Assembly (NCBI RefSeq): GCF_015040615.1
Contig: NZ_CP060402.1
Location: forward strand, 2,976,001 to 3,040,000
From: Microbacterium sp. YJN-G
GTDB lineage: Bacteria > Actinomycetota > Actinomycetes > Actinomycetales > Microbacteriaceae
DNA length: 64,000 nucleotides
Direction of reading: 5' to 3'
A program made the position numbers and the translations under genes. Numbering within the stretch: position 1 is the first letter of the stretch; every line of letters begins with the position of its first letter. The notes below the pieces were generated by a model. The model saw only the letters and a list, made by a program, of their open reading frames with translations, searched no databases and was not told the DNA's origin. Shown here piece by piece: positions 44,679-52,722 of this stretch.

Positions 44679-45887
44679 ATGAACACCACGAAGATCGCCG
44701 ACCGCGTCGAACGGATCCAGGAGTCAGCGAGCGGAGCGGCCGCACAGCGCGTCCGCGACCTGCGCGCCCAGGGCGTGCCCGTGCTCAGCCTCACTGTCGG
44801 TGAGCCGGACTTCGACACCCCCGAGAACATCAAGCGCGCAGCCGAACAGGCGCTGCGCGAAGGCGACACCAAGTACACGCCGGTCAACGGGACGCCGGAA
44901 CTGCAGCGCGCGATCCTCGCACGGGTCGCACGGCGCACCGGTGTGGAGTACTCCGCCGACGAGCTGGCGGTCGGCGGCGGCGGCAAGCAGGTCATCTTCC
45001 TGGCGTTCATGGCCACCGTCGAGGACGGCGACGAGGTGATCATCCCCGCTCCCTACTGGGTCTCGTACCCCGACATGGTGCTGGCCAACGGCGGCGAACC
45101 GGTGATCGTCCCCACGTCCGAGCAGGACGGGTTCCTGCTCACCCCCGATGCCCTGCGGACCGCGATCACCGATCGCACCGTGTGGCTCGTGCTCAACACA
45201 CCCAGCAACCCCACCGGAGCGGTGTACGGCCACGACGACCTCGCCGCCCTCGCGGATGTGCTGCGGGAACACCCCCATGTGAACGTGCTGACCGACGAGA
45301 TCTACGACGAACTGCACTACGGCCAGGGGCAAGTCGCGAGCCTGATCGAGGTGGCGCCTGATCTGCGCGACCGCGTCGTCACGGTGAACGGCGTCTCGAA
45401 GACGTACGCCATGACCGGCTGGCGCATCGGCTGGGGCACCGGCCCCCGGGAGATCATCGGCGCGGCGAACAAGCTGCAGTCGCAGATCTCCTCGTGTACG
45501 GCGTCGGTGAGTCAGGCCGCCGCTGTCGAGGCGCTCACCGGCGACCAGTCCTTCGTCGCCGAATCCGTCGAGGTCTATCGGCGTCGCCGCGACCTCGCTG
45601 TCGAGGGTTTCAACAGCATCCCCGGCCTGAGCTGCACTTCCCCGGACGGAGCGTTCTACGTCTACGTGAACTGCGCCGGCGTGATGGGGCGCACCGCTCC
45701 GAACGGAACGAAGATCGACTCGGATGAGGCTCTGACGCTCCACCTGCTCGACCGCGCGAAGGTCGCGGTGGTGCACGGCGCCGCCTACGGCCTCTCGCCG
45801 TACTTCCGGATCTCGTTCGCGACGAGCGAGGAGATCATCCAGGACGCAATCGACAGCATCCGCGCCGCAATCGCAGAGCTGGTCTGA
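44679..45887 (+). CDS. PLP-dependent aminotransferase, class I/II (aspartate-aminotransferase 1-beta type)
   Basis: A 402-residue fold-type-I aminotransferase. PLP lysine is K241 in SKTYAMTGWRIGW, with the conserved LNTPSNPTG, TDEIYDELHY and the C-terminal carboxylate-binding Arg in YFRISFATS. ATG 44679 after AGAGG is chosen; GTG 44634, overlapping the SDR stop, would add 15 residues without conservation. Between two SDRs it likely interconverts an amino acid and a keto acid made by them. Substrate specificity is not evident. Confidence 0.92.
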   Translation: MNTTKIADRVERIQESASGAAAQRVRDLRAQGVPVLSLTVGEPDFDTPENIKRAAEQALREGDTKYTPVNGTPELQRAILARVARRTGVEYSADELAVGGGGKQVIFLAFMATVEDGDEVIIPAPYWVSYPDMVLANGGEPVIVPTSEQDGFLLTPDALRTAITDRTVWLVLNTPSNPTGAVYGHDDLAALADVLREHPHVNVLTDEIYDELHYGQGQVASLIEVAPDLRDRVVTVNGVSKTYAMTGWRIGWGTGPREIIGAANKLQSQISSCTASVSQAAAVEALTGDQSFVAESVEVYRRRRDLAVEGFNSIPGLSCTSPDGAFYVYVNCAGVMGRTAPNGTKIDSDEALTLHLLDRAKVAVVHGAAYGLSPYFRISFATSEEIIQDAIDSIRAAIAELV

Positions 45888-45897
45888 GGGGATGGCC

Positions 45898-46593
45898 ATG
45901 ACCGCACACGATGACCGACCGGTCGCCCTGGTCACCGGAGCCACTGGCGGGATCGGCGGGGAGATCGCGCGCCGGCTGGCCACCGACCACCGGGTCCTCG
46001 CCGTCGGACGCAATGCCGGAACGCTGTCACGGATCTCCCAGGTACCCGGGATCGAGGGCGTTTCGCTCGATCTGCTGGATCTGCCGTCGATGGAGGCGTA
46101 TATCTCGATACTGCCCCGGCTGGACGTGATCGTGCACTCTGCCGCCGTCAGCGATCGATTCCGGGTGGAGGAGGCCGATGCCGCCGAGTGGCGCCGACAG
46201 CTGGACATCAACGTCGTGGTGCCGGCCGAGGTCACCCGGTATGCGCTGCCGCAGCTGCGGGCGGCGCAGGGCAAGGTCGTGTTCATCAATTCCGGCGCTG
46301 GACTGCGGTCCTACCCATCGCACACGCTGTACTCCGCGACGAAGTTCGCGCTGAAGGCGCTGGCCGACGGGCTTCGCGGGGAGGAACGCGAGAACGGCGT
46401 GAGCATCGCGACCGTCCACCCTGGTCCCACCGACACACCGATGCTTGCCGGGGATCTGCGCAAGGCGGATCGCGAGTACGAGTCGGAGAAGTACATCCGG
46501 CCAGAGTCGGTGGCCGCCACGGTGCGCCTCATCGTAGATGCCACGCCCGATGCGCAGGTCACCGACATCGTCATCAGACCGCGCGTGGAGTAG
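45898..46593 (+). CDS. SDR-family oxidoreductase
   Basis: A 231-residue SDR with TGATGGIGGEIARRL, an HSAA in the NNAG position, INSGAGLRSYPSHTLYSATK as the Ser/Tyr/Lys region, and VHPGPTDTPM. Short length and end VIRPRVE resemble the cytoplasmic carbonyl-reductase-like (YueD/sepiapterin) branch. ATG 45898 has the better spacing to GAGGGG; ATG 45892 is possible. Third gene of the SDR-aminotransferase-SDR operon, 10 bp after the aminotransferase. Confidence 0.88.
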   Translation: MTAHDDRPVALVTGATGGIGGEIARRLATDHRVLAVGRNAGTLSRISQVPGIEGVSLDLLDLPSMEAYISILPRLDVIVHSAAVSDRFRVEEADAAEWRRQLDINVVVPAEVTRYALPQLRAAQGKVVFINSGAGLRSYPSHTLYSATKFALKALADGLRGEERENGVSIATVHPGPTDTPMLAGDLRKADREYESEKYIRPESVAATVRLIVDATPDAQVTDIVIRPRVE

Positions 46594-46598
46594 AGCGC

Positions 46599-47369
46599 GT
46601 GAGCAGGACGAATCCGCCGCCCCACGGAAGTCCCGCCGGCTACGACGCCGGATGCCGCTCGAAGGGCGGGTGTGCTCATGATGCCGCCAGCGCGCTTCTG
46701 ACCTGCGTCGAGGCGGCTCAGCGGCGCCGCGGCGACTTCATGCTCGCGCGGCTTCCCGCCGACGTGCCGCTGCCCCGGCATGAAGCACCCGACGCGACGA
46801 CCGGCTCCGGGCGCGATGCCTCGGAGGTCCATGGCACCTCGTGGGGATACCGCCGCGGCTGCCGCTCCCCGTACGCGTGTCCCAACTGGCGAACGGGTTC
46901 TCCGACCTGTGCCGATGCGCGTGCGCAGTACGTCCGAAGCTGGTCCCAACGGCGCCGGAACGCCCCTGATGCGCAGAGCATGCACGGCACGTCCGCCATG
47001 TACCTGCTCGGCTGCCGCGATCCGCAACTGTGCCCGGGAGATGAGCAGGGTCGGACGTGCACGCAGGCTCGTCGCGAGTACCGCCTGCAACTGCGCAGCA
47101 CAAAAGGCAAGATGCCGAAGCAGGAGCACGTCGACGCGGGGTTCGCGAAGCGGCGGATCGAGGCCTGGCTCGCCGACGGCTGCTCCATACGCGAGATCGC
47201 CCGCCGCACGGGGTGCGGGCGATCGACCATCGCGGCTATCGCCCGGCCGGAGAATTCCGGCCGGACGCGCATCTCACCGCAGACACTGCGCCGGATCTGC
47301 GCCGCGGCCGCACCGGATGGTCATGAGTCGCTCTCACTCGTCTCGGAGCCGCCCCTGTACCCGCGGTGA
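46599..47369 (+). CDS. Triple His-Cys-Cys-Cys motif protein with C-terminal helix-turn-helix
   Basis: A 256-residue protein without a named family that I recognise. It has three copies of H-G-[ST]-x3-Y-x2-G-C-R-x4-C-x8-10-C-x2-A: H9/C19/C25/C36, H78/C88/C94/C104 and H129/C139/C145/C154, each able to supply four metal ligands. Residues about 183-217 (RRIEAWLADGCSIREIARRT... STIAAIAR) look like a helix-turn-helix. The motif recalls the HGTxxxYxxGCRCxxC pattern common in actinophage proteins. GTG 46599 starts 5 bp after the SDR stop; the last 49 bp overlap the convergent cupin gene. Probably a DNA- or RNA-binding regulator, possibly phage-derived. Confidence 0.72.
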   Translation: MSRTNPPPHGSPAGYDAGCRSKGGCAHDAASALLTCVEAAQRRRGDFMLARLPADVPLPRHEAPDATTGSGRDASEVHGTSWGYRRGCRSPYACPNWRTGSPTCADARAQYVRSWSQRRRNAPDAQSMHGTSAMYLLGCRDPQLCPGDEQGRTCTQARREYRLQLRSTKGKMPKQEHVDAGFAKRRIEAWLADGCSIREIARRTGCGRSTIAAIARPENSGRTRISPQTLRRICAAAAPDGHESLSLVSEPPLYPR

Positions 47370-47950
47370 TCCGGGTTGGGCGCGAGCGTCCAGCCGTCGC
47401 CGTCCGCGACGACGAGGTTCTTCATGCCGCCGGCCTCGGCGATCACGCCGTAGTCCTGTCCGGCGTCCGCGGCGTAGCAGAACAGCGTCACGAACGGCTC
47501 GTCGCCGACGTTCACGCTGCGGTGGATCCAGTGACCAGGAACGTTGACGGCCTTGCCGGGGGTGAGCTCGATCGCGGCCGACTGGCCGTCGAGCGTCTCG
47601 AGCAGCATGACGCCGTGCCCGCTCAGGCAGTGGTACAGCTCGGCGCGGTCGCTGATCGCGTGGATGTGCCCGCGGGTCACCGCGAACTCCTCGCCGTAGC
47701 GACCGGGCAGCAGCGTGCTCGTGCCGACGATGAGGGCGCCTGGACCCTCCTGGTAGCGGTGGTCGTCGACCCAGTAGATCAGCTCGTCGCCGCCGCGCGC
47801 GGCGACGGCGGCCTGCCAGGCGGCGTCGTCGCGGTACACGCCGGCCATGTCGCCGAGGAACTTCTCGTAGCGCCGGCTGCGCCCCTCGATGCCGCCGTTC
47901 GGCGAGATCTCCAGGACGACCGGGGTGTCGACGGCTTTGGGGGTGCTCAC
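47321..47950 (-). CDS. Cupin-type glucose-6-phosphate isomerase family protein
   Basis: A 209-residue cupin matching archaeal-type phosphoglucose isomerase. The metal ligands align in spacing: H95, H97 (TRGHIHA), E104 (AELYHCLSG) and H143 (VPGHWIHRS). The family interconverts aldose and ketose phosphates. The housekeeping enzyme of actinobacteria is the unrelated large PGI, so this copy probably serves the adjacent kinase pathway. GTG 47950 follows GAGGAGG. It is divergent from the FGGY kinase over 77 bp and its 3' end overlaps the triple-motif gene by 49 bp. Confidence 0.88.
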   Translation of the reverse strand: MSTPKAVDTPVVLEISPNGGIEGRSRRYEKFLGDMAGVYRDDAAWQAAVAARGGDELIYWVDDHRYQEGPGALIVGTSTLLPGRYGEEFAVTRGHIHAISDRAELYHCLSGHGVMLLETLDGQSAAIELTPGKAVNVPGHWIHRSVNVGDEPFVTLFCYAADAGQDYGVIAEAGGMKNLVVADGDGWTLAPNPDHRGYRGGSETSESDS

Positions 47951-47968
47951 GATTGCCTCCTCGTAACT

Positions 47969-47986
47969 TGTAATTACAGGTATACT
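47969..47986. promoter_or_regulatory. Divergent promoter with TGTAATTACA palindrome
   Basis: TGTAATTACA (47969-47978) is a perfect 10-bp palindrome in a 77-bp gap, directly followed by TATACT (47981-47986), a plausible -10 for the kinase operon. GntR- or ROK-type control is possible; no regulator gene adjoins. Confidence 0.5.
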
Positions 47987-48027
47987 CCGAAACACCTCGA
48001 AACCCGAAACCGGACAGGGATGGATCT

Positions 48028-49536
48028 GTGATCATCGCGCACGACCTGGGCACGACCGGCAACAAGGCGTCCCTGCATCACGACGACGGCCGCCCCGTGG
48101 CATCCGTCACCGTGCCGTATCCGGCCCGCTTCGCGGCCGGCGGCTTCGCCGAGCAGAACCCGCAGGACTGGTGGGATGCCGTCGTCACCGCCACCCGCGA
48201 TCTGCTCGCGCGCACTGAGACCGCCGCCTCCGACGTGGCCGGGCTCGTCGTGAGCGGCCAGATGATGGGCGCGGTGCTGCTCGATGCCGACGGAGCGCCC
48301 ACCCGTCCGGCGATCATCTGGGCCGACACCCGCGCCGCTGCGCAGGTGCGCGAGCTCGAGGCGGCGCTCGGCTCCGAGCACGCCTACCGCCTGCTCGGAC
48401 ACCGCCTGAACCCCACCTACTCGCTCGCGAAGATCATGTGGGTGCGCGACAACGAGCCCGACATCTGGGCGCGGGTGCGCCGCGTCTGCGTCGCGAAGGA
48501 CTTCATCGTGCTGCGCCTCACCGGTCGTCTCGCGACCGACCGTTCGGATGCCTCGGGCACGAACGCCTACGATCAGCAGGCCGGCACCTGGTCGGACGAG
48601 GTGCTCGGCGCCGCGCGGCTCGACCCGGCACTGTTCCCCGAGATCCTCGACTCCACCGCGATCGCCGGCACGCTCACCGCGTCCGCCGCCGAGGCGCTCG
48701 GCCTCACCACAGACGTGCGCGTCGTGATGGGCGGCGGCGACGGCCCGATGGCCGCCGTCGGTTCGGGCATCGTCGCCCCCGAGGACGGCGCGTACGTGTG
48801 CCTCGGCACCAGCTCTTGGATCTCGTTCGCGGCGGATGCTCCGCTCCCCGACCCGCAGCTACGGACCTTCACCTTCGACAACGTCGTACCCGGATCGTTC
48901 GTGCCCACGGCGACGATGCAGGCCGGCGGAGCATCCGTGCAGTGGATCGCCGAGGCGCTCTCCCCCGACCCGTCGCGCCCCGAGACCGGGCGGCTCACGG
49001 CCGAGGCGGCGGACGGCATCGACACCGAAGACCTCTACTTCCTGCCGTACCTGCTCGGCGAGCGCTCCCCCATCTGGGACCCGGATGCTCGCGGCGCGTT
49101 CGTCGGCCTCGGCAGGCACCACACCCGCGCGCACCTCGTGCGCGCCGTGCTCGAGGGCACCGCGTTCAACCTGCTCAGCTGCATCCGGGCGTTCCGCGAG
49201 TCGGGCGCGGTGATCGACCGCATCGACGCGGTCGGCGGCGGCGCGCAGAGCGACGCCTATCTGTCGGTGCTCGCCGACGTCTGGGGCGTGCCGGTGCGCA
49301 GGCGCACGGTCGTCGAAGAGGCCAACAGTCTGGGGGCGGCCGTCACGGCCGCCGTCGGCCTCGACCTCGCCGAGTTCTCGGCTGCCCGCGCGCTCAGCGA
49401 GGTGACCGCCGAGTTCACTCCGGATGCCGCCCGCCACGCGGTCTACGCCGAGCGGCACGCCCGCTTCACCGACGCCTACGAGGCGCTCAAGCCCTGGTTC
49501 GCCGGTGCCCCGCGCGCGCAGGAGGGCACCCGCTGA
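48028..49536 (+). CDS. FGGY-family carbohydrate kinase (xylulokinase-like)
   Basis: A 502-residue two-domain kinase: the phosphate-1 motif DLGTTGNKASLH at residues 6-17, the SGQMMG substrate strip of xylulokinases, the catalytic Asp in GGGDGPMAAVGSG, and the adenosine motif GGGAQSDAYLSVLADVWG. It resembles xylulokinase, but no xylose isomerase is nearby. It leads an operon of five genes. The neighbours (lactonase, PdxB-like dehydrogenase, cupin isomerase) suggest the phosphorylated product is oxidised rather than sent to the pentose-phosphate pathway. GTG 48028 follows AGGGATGG. Confidence 0.92.
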   Translation: MIIAHDLGTTGNKASLHHDDGRPVASVTVPYPARFAAGGFAEQNPQDWWDAVVTATRDLLARTETAASDVAGLVVSGQMMGAVLLDADGAPTRPAIIWADTRAAAQVRELEAALGSEHAYRLLGHRLNPTYSLAKIMWVRDNEPDIWARVRRVCVAKDFIVLRLTGRLATDRSDASGTNAYDQQAGTWSDEVLGAARLDPALFPEILDSTAIAGTLTASAAEALGLTTDVRVVMGGGDGPMAAVGSGIVAPEDGAYVCLGTSSWISFAADAPLPDPQLRTFTFDNVVPGSFVPTATMQAGGASVQWIAEALSPDPSRPETGRLTAEAADGIDTEDLYFLPYLLGERSPIWDPDARGAFVGLGRHHTRAHLVRAVLEGTAFNLLSCIRAFRESGAVIDRIDAVGGGAQSDAYLSVLADVWGVPVRRRTVVEEANSLGAAVTAAVGLDLAEFSAARALSEVTAEFTPDAARHAVYAERHARFTDAYEALKPWFAGAPRAQEGTR

Positions 49537-50492
49537 TGGCCGTGATCCTCGTCACCAGCCGCTCCTTCTCGGACGGCGACCTCGACCTCGTGGCGCGTGC
49601 CGCCGACGCCGGGCATGAGATCGTGCGCGGCCCCGCCCACCACGACCTCGACGAGCTGCGCCCCCTGCTGCAGCGCGCCGACGCGTGGATCGCCGGCACC
49701 GGCCCGGTCACCGACGCGCACCTCGCCGCGGCGCCGTCGCTGACGATCGTGGCCCGCTACGGCGTCGGCTACGAAGCCGTCGACCTCGAAGCAGCGGTCG
49801 CCCGCGGCATCCTCGTGACGAACACCCCCGGCGCGAACGCCGATGCCGTCGCCGACCACGCCGTGGGCCTCATGCTCGCGGCGCTGCGCACCATCCCCGA
49901 CGGCGACCGCCGGGTGCGGGCGGGCGACTGGAGCGTGCGCCGCGGGCGCGAGCTCGGCGCGGCGACCGTCGGCGTCGTCGGGTTCGGCCGCATCGGGCAG
50001 GGCGTCGCGCGCCGCCTCAGCGGCTTCGGCTGCCGCATCCTCGCGTCCGACCCATTCCTCCCCGAGGAGCGGATGCGGGATGCCGGCGCCGAACCCACCG
50101 ACCTCGACGAGCTGTTCCGCACCGCCGACGTGATCACGCTGCACGCCCCCGGCGGGCAGCGGCTGGTCGACGCGGCACGGGTCGCGAGCATCCGTCCCGG
50201 CACCGTGCTGGTGAACACCGCCCGCCCCGACCTCGTCGACGAGGCGGCGATCGCCGGCGCGCTGCGCGACGGCATCCTCACCGCCTTCGCCGCCGACACC
50301 CTCGACGGCGACACGGCGGCGAGCGCGAGCCCCCTGCTCGCCGACGACCTCGCCGACCGGGTGATCGTCACCCCGCATCTGGCCGCGCAGACCACGCAGG
50401 CCGTCGACAACATGGGCCGCCTGTCGCTCGACGACGTCATCGCCGTGCTGCGCGGCGAGGCGCCCACCCACCCCGTAAGGAGCAGCGCATGA
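49536..50492 (+). CDS. D-isomer-specific 2-hydroxyacid dehydrogenase (SerA/PdxB-like)
   Basis: A 318-residue NAD-dependent dehydrogenase with VGFGRIGQGVARRL, LVNTARPDLVDE (the catalytic Arg is kept, the usual Gly after it is Pro), FAADTLDGD and TPHLAAQTTQA. The expected Glu of the catalytic triad lies in a region reading DTLDGDTAAS, so the acidic partner may be Asp. The fold includes erythronate-4-phosphate and 3-phosphoglycerate dehydrogenases, so a phospho-aldonate is a plausible substrate. ATG 49536 is fused with the kinase stop (TGATG). Confidence 0.88.
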   Translation: MAVILVTSRSFSDGDLDLVARAADAGHEIVRGPAHHDLDELRPLLQRADAWIAGTGPVTDAHLAAAPSLTIVARYGVGYEAVDLEAAVARGILVTNTPGANADAVADHAVGLMLAALRTIPDGDRRVRAGDWSVRRGRELGAATVGVVGFGRIGQGVARRLSGFGCRILASDPFLPEERMRDAGAEPTDLDELFRTADVITLHAPGGQRLVDAARVASIRPGTVLVNTARPDLVDEAAIAGALRDGILTAFAADTLDGDTAASASPLLADDLADRVIVTPHLAAQTTQAVDNMGRLSLDDVIAVLRGEAPTHPVRSSA

Positions 50493-51412
50493 CCCGCCCC
50501 GATGACTACATGGGCTTCGTCGGTGTCACCACCGGCTCGTCGTCGATCATGAAGGTGTTCCCGCTGTGGGCCGACATCCTCGGCCTGCCCACGCGCACCC
50601 TCGTCGGCCACGACCTGCCGATGGATGCCGACCCGTCGGTGTACCGCGCGATGGTCGAGCAGATCCGCGATGACGAGCAGCACCGCGGCGCACTGGTCAC
50701 GACCCACAAGATGAACGTGTTCGCCGCGGCATCCGACCTGTTCGACGAGCTCGACCCGTTCGCGGTGTCGTGCAGCGAGATCTCGAGCATCTCGAAACGC
50801 GGCGACCGGCTCATCGGCCGCGCGAAGGACCCGATCACGGTCGACCTGGCGCTGAACGACTTCCTGCCCGCCGGCCACTTCGCGCGCACCGGCGCTGAGG
50901 TCGTCATCCTCGGCGCCGGCGGCTCGGGCACGGCGCTCAGCTGGGCGCTCGCGGAGCGCGCCGACGCACCCGCGCGGGTGACGGTCACCGCCCGTTCGCA
51001 GGACAAGCTCGACCACCTGCGCGAGGTGCACCGCCAGCACGGCACCGCCGAGGATCTCATCCGCTACGTGGTCACCGAGACCCCCGAGGATGCCGATGCC
51101 CTGGTCGCCGCGGCCCCCGCCGGCTCGGTGATCGCCAACGCCACCGGCCTCGGCAAGGACCGCCCCGGTTCGCCGCTGACGGACGCCGTGGAGTACCCCG
51201 AGCACGCCTGGGTGTGGGAGTTCAACTACCGCGGGTCGCTGGAGTTCATGCATCAGGCGCTGGCGCAGCGCGAGGTGCGCTCGCTGCAGGTCGTCGACGG
51301 CTGGCGGTACTTCATCCACGGCTGGTCGCAGGTCGTCGCCGACGTGTTCGAACTCGACCTGACGCCCGAGATCGTCGAGCGGCTCGCGACCGCCGCGGAG
51401 TCGGTGCGCTGA
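50489..51412 (+). CDS. Shikimate dehydrogenase-like NAD(P) oxidoreductase
   Basis: A 307-residue protein with the AroE layout. The N-terminal substrate domain opens FVGVTTGSSSIMKVFPLWADIL, with Ser residues where AroE binds shikimate, and has ALVTTHKMNVF supplying the catalytic Lys. The Rossmann part carries LGAGGSGTALSWAL, and the C-terminal block is WVWEFNYRGSLEFMHQA. The usual Asn/Asp pair of true AroE is altered and the biosynthetic aro genes are absent, so it is an AroE-like dehydrogenase of unknown substrate. ATG 50489 overlaps the upstream stop (ATGA) after AAGGAG. Confidence 0.85.
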   Translation: MTRPDDYMGFVGVTTGSSSIMKVFPLWADILGLPTRTLVGHDLPMDADPSVYRAMVEQIRDDEQHRGALVTTHKMNVFAAASDLFDELDPFAVSCSEISSISKRGDRLIGRAKDPITVDLALNDFLPAGHFARTGAEVVILGAGGSGTALSWALAERADAPARVTVTARSQDKLDHLREVHRQHGTAEDLIRYVVTETPEDADALVAAAPAGSVIANATGLGKDRPGSPLTDAVEYPEHAWVWEFNYRGSLEFMHQALAQREVRSLQVVDGWRYFIHGWSQVVADVFELDLTPEIVERLATAAESVR

Positions 51413-52377
51413 TGTCGTCCGCCGGGGTGGTGCGCACGGTGCTCGGCGACGTCGATCCGGCGTCGCTGGGGCGGGTGAACTACCACGAGCACCTGTTCCA
51501 GGTCTCGCCCCTCCTCCCCGGCGACGAACTCGACGACGAGGGCGCGTCTGGCGCCGAGGCCGCGCTGCTGAAGGCGAGCGGCTTCGAGGCCATGGTCGAT
51601 GCGACCCCCTTCGGGCTCGGCCGGAATCCGGAGGCGCTGGCGCGGATCTCGGCATCCACCGGGCTGGCCATCGTCGCGACCACGGGCCGGCACCGCGAGG
51701 CCCACTACGCCGCCGACCACCCCACCCGGGACTGGTCGGTGGATCGGCTCGCGGAGCTGTTCACGGCCGACGTGGCGGTCGGCATGCCGGCATCCGATTC
51801 CGCGCCGAAGGGATCTCGGGCGACCGGGCCCGCCAGCGAGCCGGTGCGGGCCGGGATGCTGAAGGGCGGCGCCGACTACTGGCGGATCAGCCCGTTCGAG
51901 CGGACGACGCTCGAGGCGCTGGCCGCCGCGCACCGCGCCACCGGCGCCCCGATCATGGTGCACCTGGAGTTCTGCACGGCCGCACACGAGGTGCTCGACC
52001 TGCTGGCATCCGCGGGTGTCGCCGCCGACCGCGTCGTGCTCGCGCACGCCGACCGCGACCCGGATGCCGGACTGCACCTGTCGCTCACCGAGCGCGGCGC
52101 CTACCTGGGTTACGACGGCTTCGCCCGTCCGCGCACCCGGTCGGATGCCGAACTGCTCGCGCTGACGGCATCCGTGGTCTCCGGCGGCGGAGCCGACCGC
52201 ATCGTGCTCGGCGGCGACGTCGCCCGCCGCACCCGCTACATCGCCTACGGCGGCATGCCCGGCCTCGCCTATCTCGGCGAGCGGTACGTGCCGCGGCTGC
52301 GCACCCTGGTCGGCGACGACGCCGTCGAGCGGATGCTGACCGCCAACCCCGCCCGCCTGCTGACGCTTTCCGCCTGA
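51412..52377 (+). CDS. Phosphotriesterase-family lactonase
   Basis: A 321-residue amidohydrolase-fold enzyme with every metal ligand of the PTE family: H25 and H27 (YHEHL), K151 (bridging, in GMLKGG), H184 (VHLEF), H212 (AHADRDPD) and D269 (LGGDVARR). Bacterial homologues outside true phosphotriesterases are lactonases, including phospho-furanose lactonases acting on pentonolactone 5-phosphates. In an operon with a sugar kinase and two dehydrogenases, a phosphorylated lactone is the likely substrate. ATG 51412 is fused with the upstream stop (TGATG). Confidence 0.9.
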   Translation: MSSAGVVRTVLGDVDPASLGRVNYHEHLFQVSPLLPGDELDDEGASGAEAALLKASGFEAMVDATPFGLGRNPEALARISASTGLAIVATTGRHREAHYAADHPTRDWSVDRLAELFTADVAVGMPASDSAPKGSRATGPASEPVRAGMLKGGADYWRISPFERTTLEALAAAHRATGAPIMVHLEFCTAAHEVLDLLASAGVAADRVVLAHADRDPDAGLHLSLTERGAYLGYDGFARPRTRSDAELLALTASVVSGGGADRIVLGGDVARRTRYIAYGGMPGLAYLGERYVPRLRTLVGDDAVERMLTANPARLLTLSA

Positions 52378-52386
52378 AGGAGCATC

Positions 52387-52683
52387 ATGACCGAACCCAC
52401 CATCCTGCACGCGACCTTCACCGCCCGTCCGGGTGAGGGCGACCGGGTCGCCGCGCTGCTGCGAGACTTCGCGGATGCCGTGCGCGCCGAACCGGGCAAC
52501 GTGGTGTTCGACGCAACCCAGCTGGTGGAGGATCCCGAGCGCTTCTTCGTCTACGAGGAGTACGTCGACGAGGCGGCCTTCCAGGCGCACCTCGCCAACC
52601 CCGCCGGCGGCCCCTTCAACGCCGCCCTGCAGGAGCTCATCGTCGAGCCGCACTCGCAGCTGACGTTCCTGCGCCGGATCTGA
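52387..52683 (+). CDS. ABM-domain protein (putative quinol monooxygenase, YgiN-like)
   Basis: A 98-residue dimeric alpha/beta-barrel protein: TILHATFTARPGEGDRVAALL, FDATQLVEDPERFFVYEEYVDEAAFQAHLANP, matching the ABM family in length and order. Members act as cofactor-free monooxygenases, but many in catabolic operons have no proven role, and LsrG of this family isomerises a phosphorylated signal molecule. It ends the kinase-lactonase operon, 9 bp after the lactonase, after GAAGGAG. Confidence 0.9.
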   Translation: MTEPTILHATFTARPGEGDRVAALLRDFADAVRAEPGNVVFDATQLVEDPERFFVYEEYVDEAAFQAHLANPAGGPFNAALQELIVEPHSQLTFLRRI

Positions 52684-52722
52684 GGCTTGCGGCGCTGCGC
52701 GCGCCCCGCGCAGCATCCGGCA

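Noticed and set aside
46599-47369. A prophage remnant around the triple-motif gene
   Set aside because: No integrase, portal, tail or attachment-site genes are near; only the motif resembles phage proteins.
50489-51412. Biosynthetic shikimate dehydrogenase AroE
   Set aside because: Substrate-site motifs are altered and no other aromatic-biosynthesis gene is present.
51412-52377. Organophosphate-degrading phosphotriesterase
   Set aside because: The metal site is shared by lactonases of the same family, and the gene is embedded in a sugar kinase operon.
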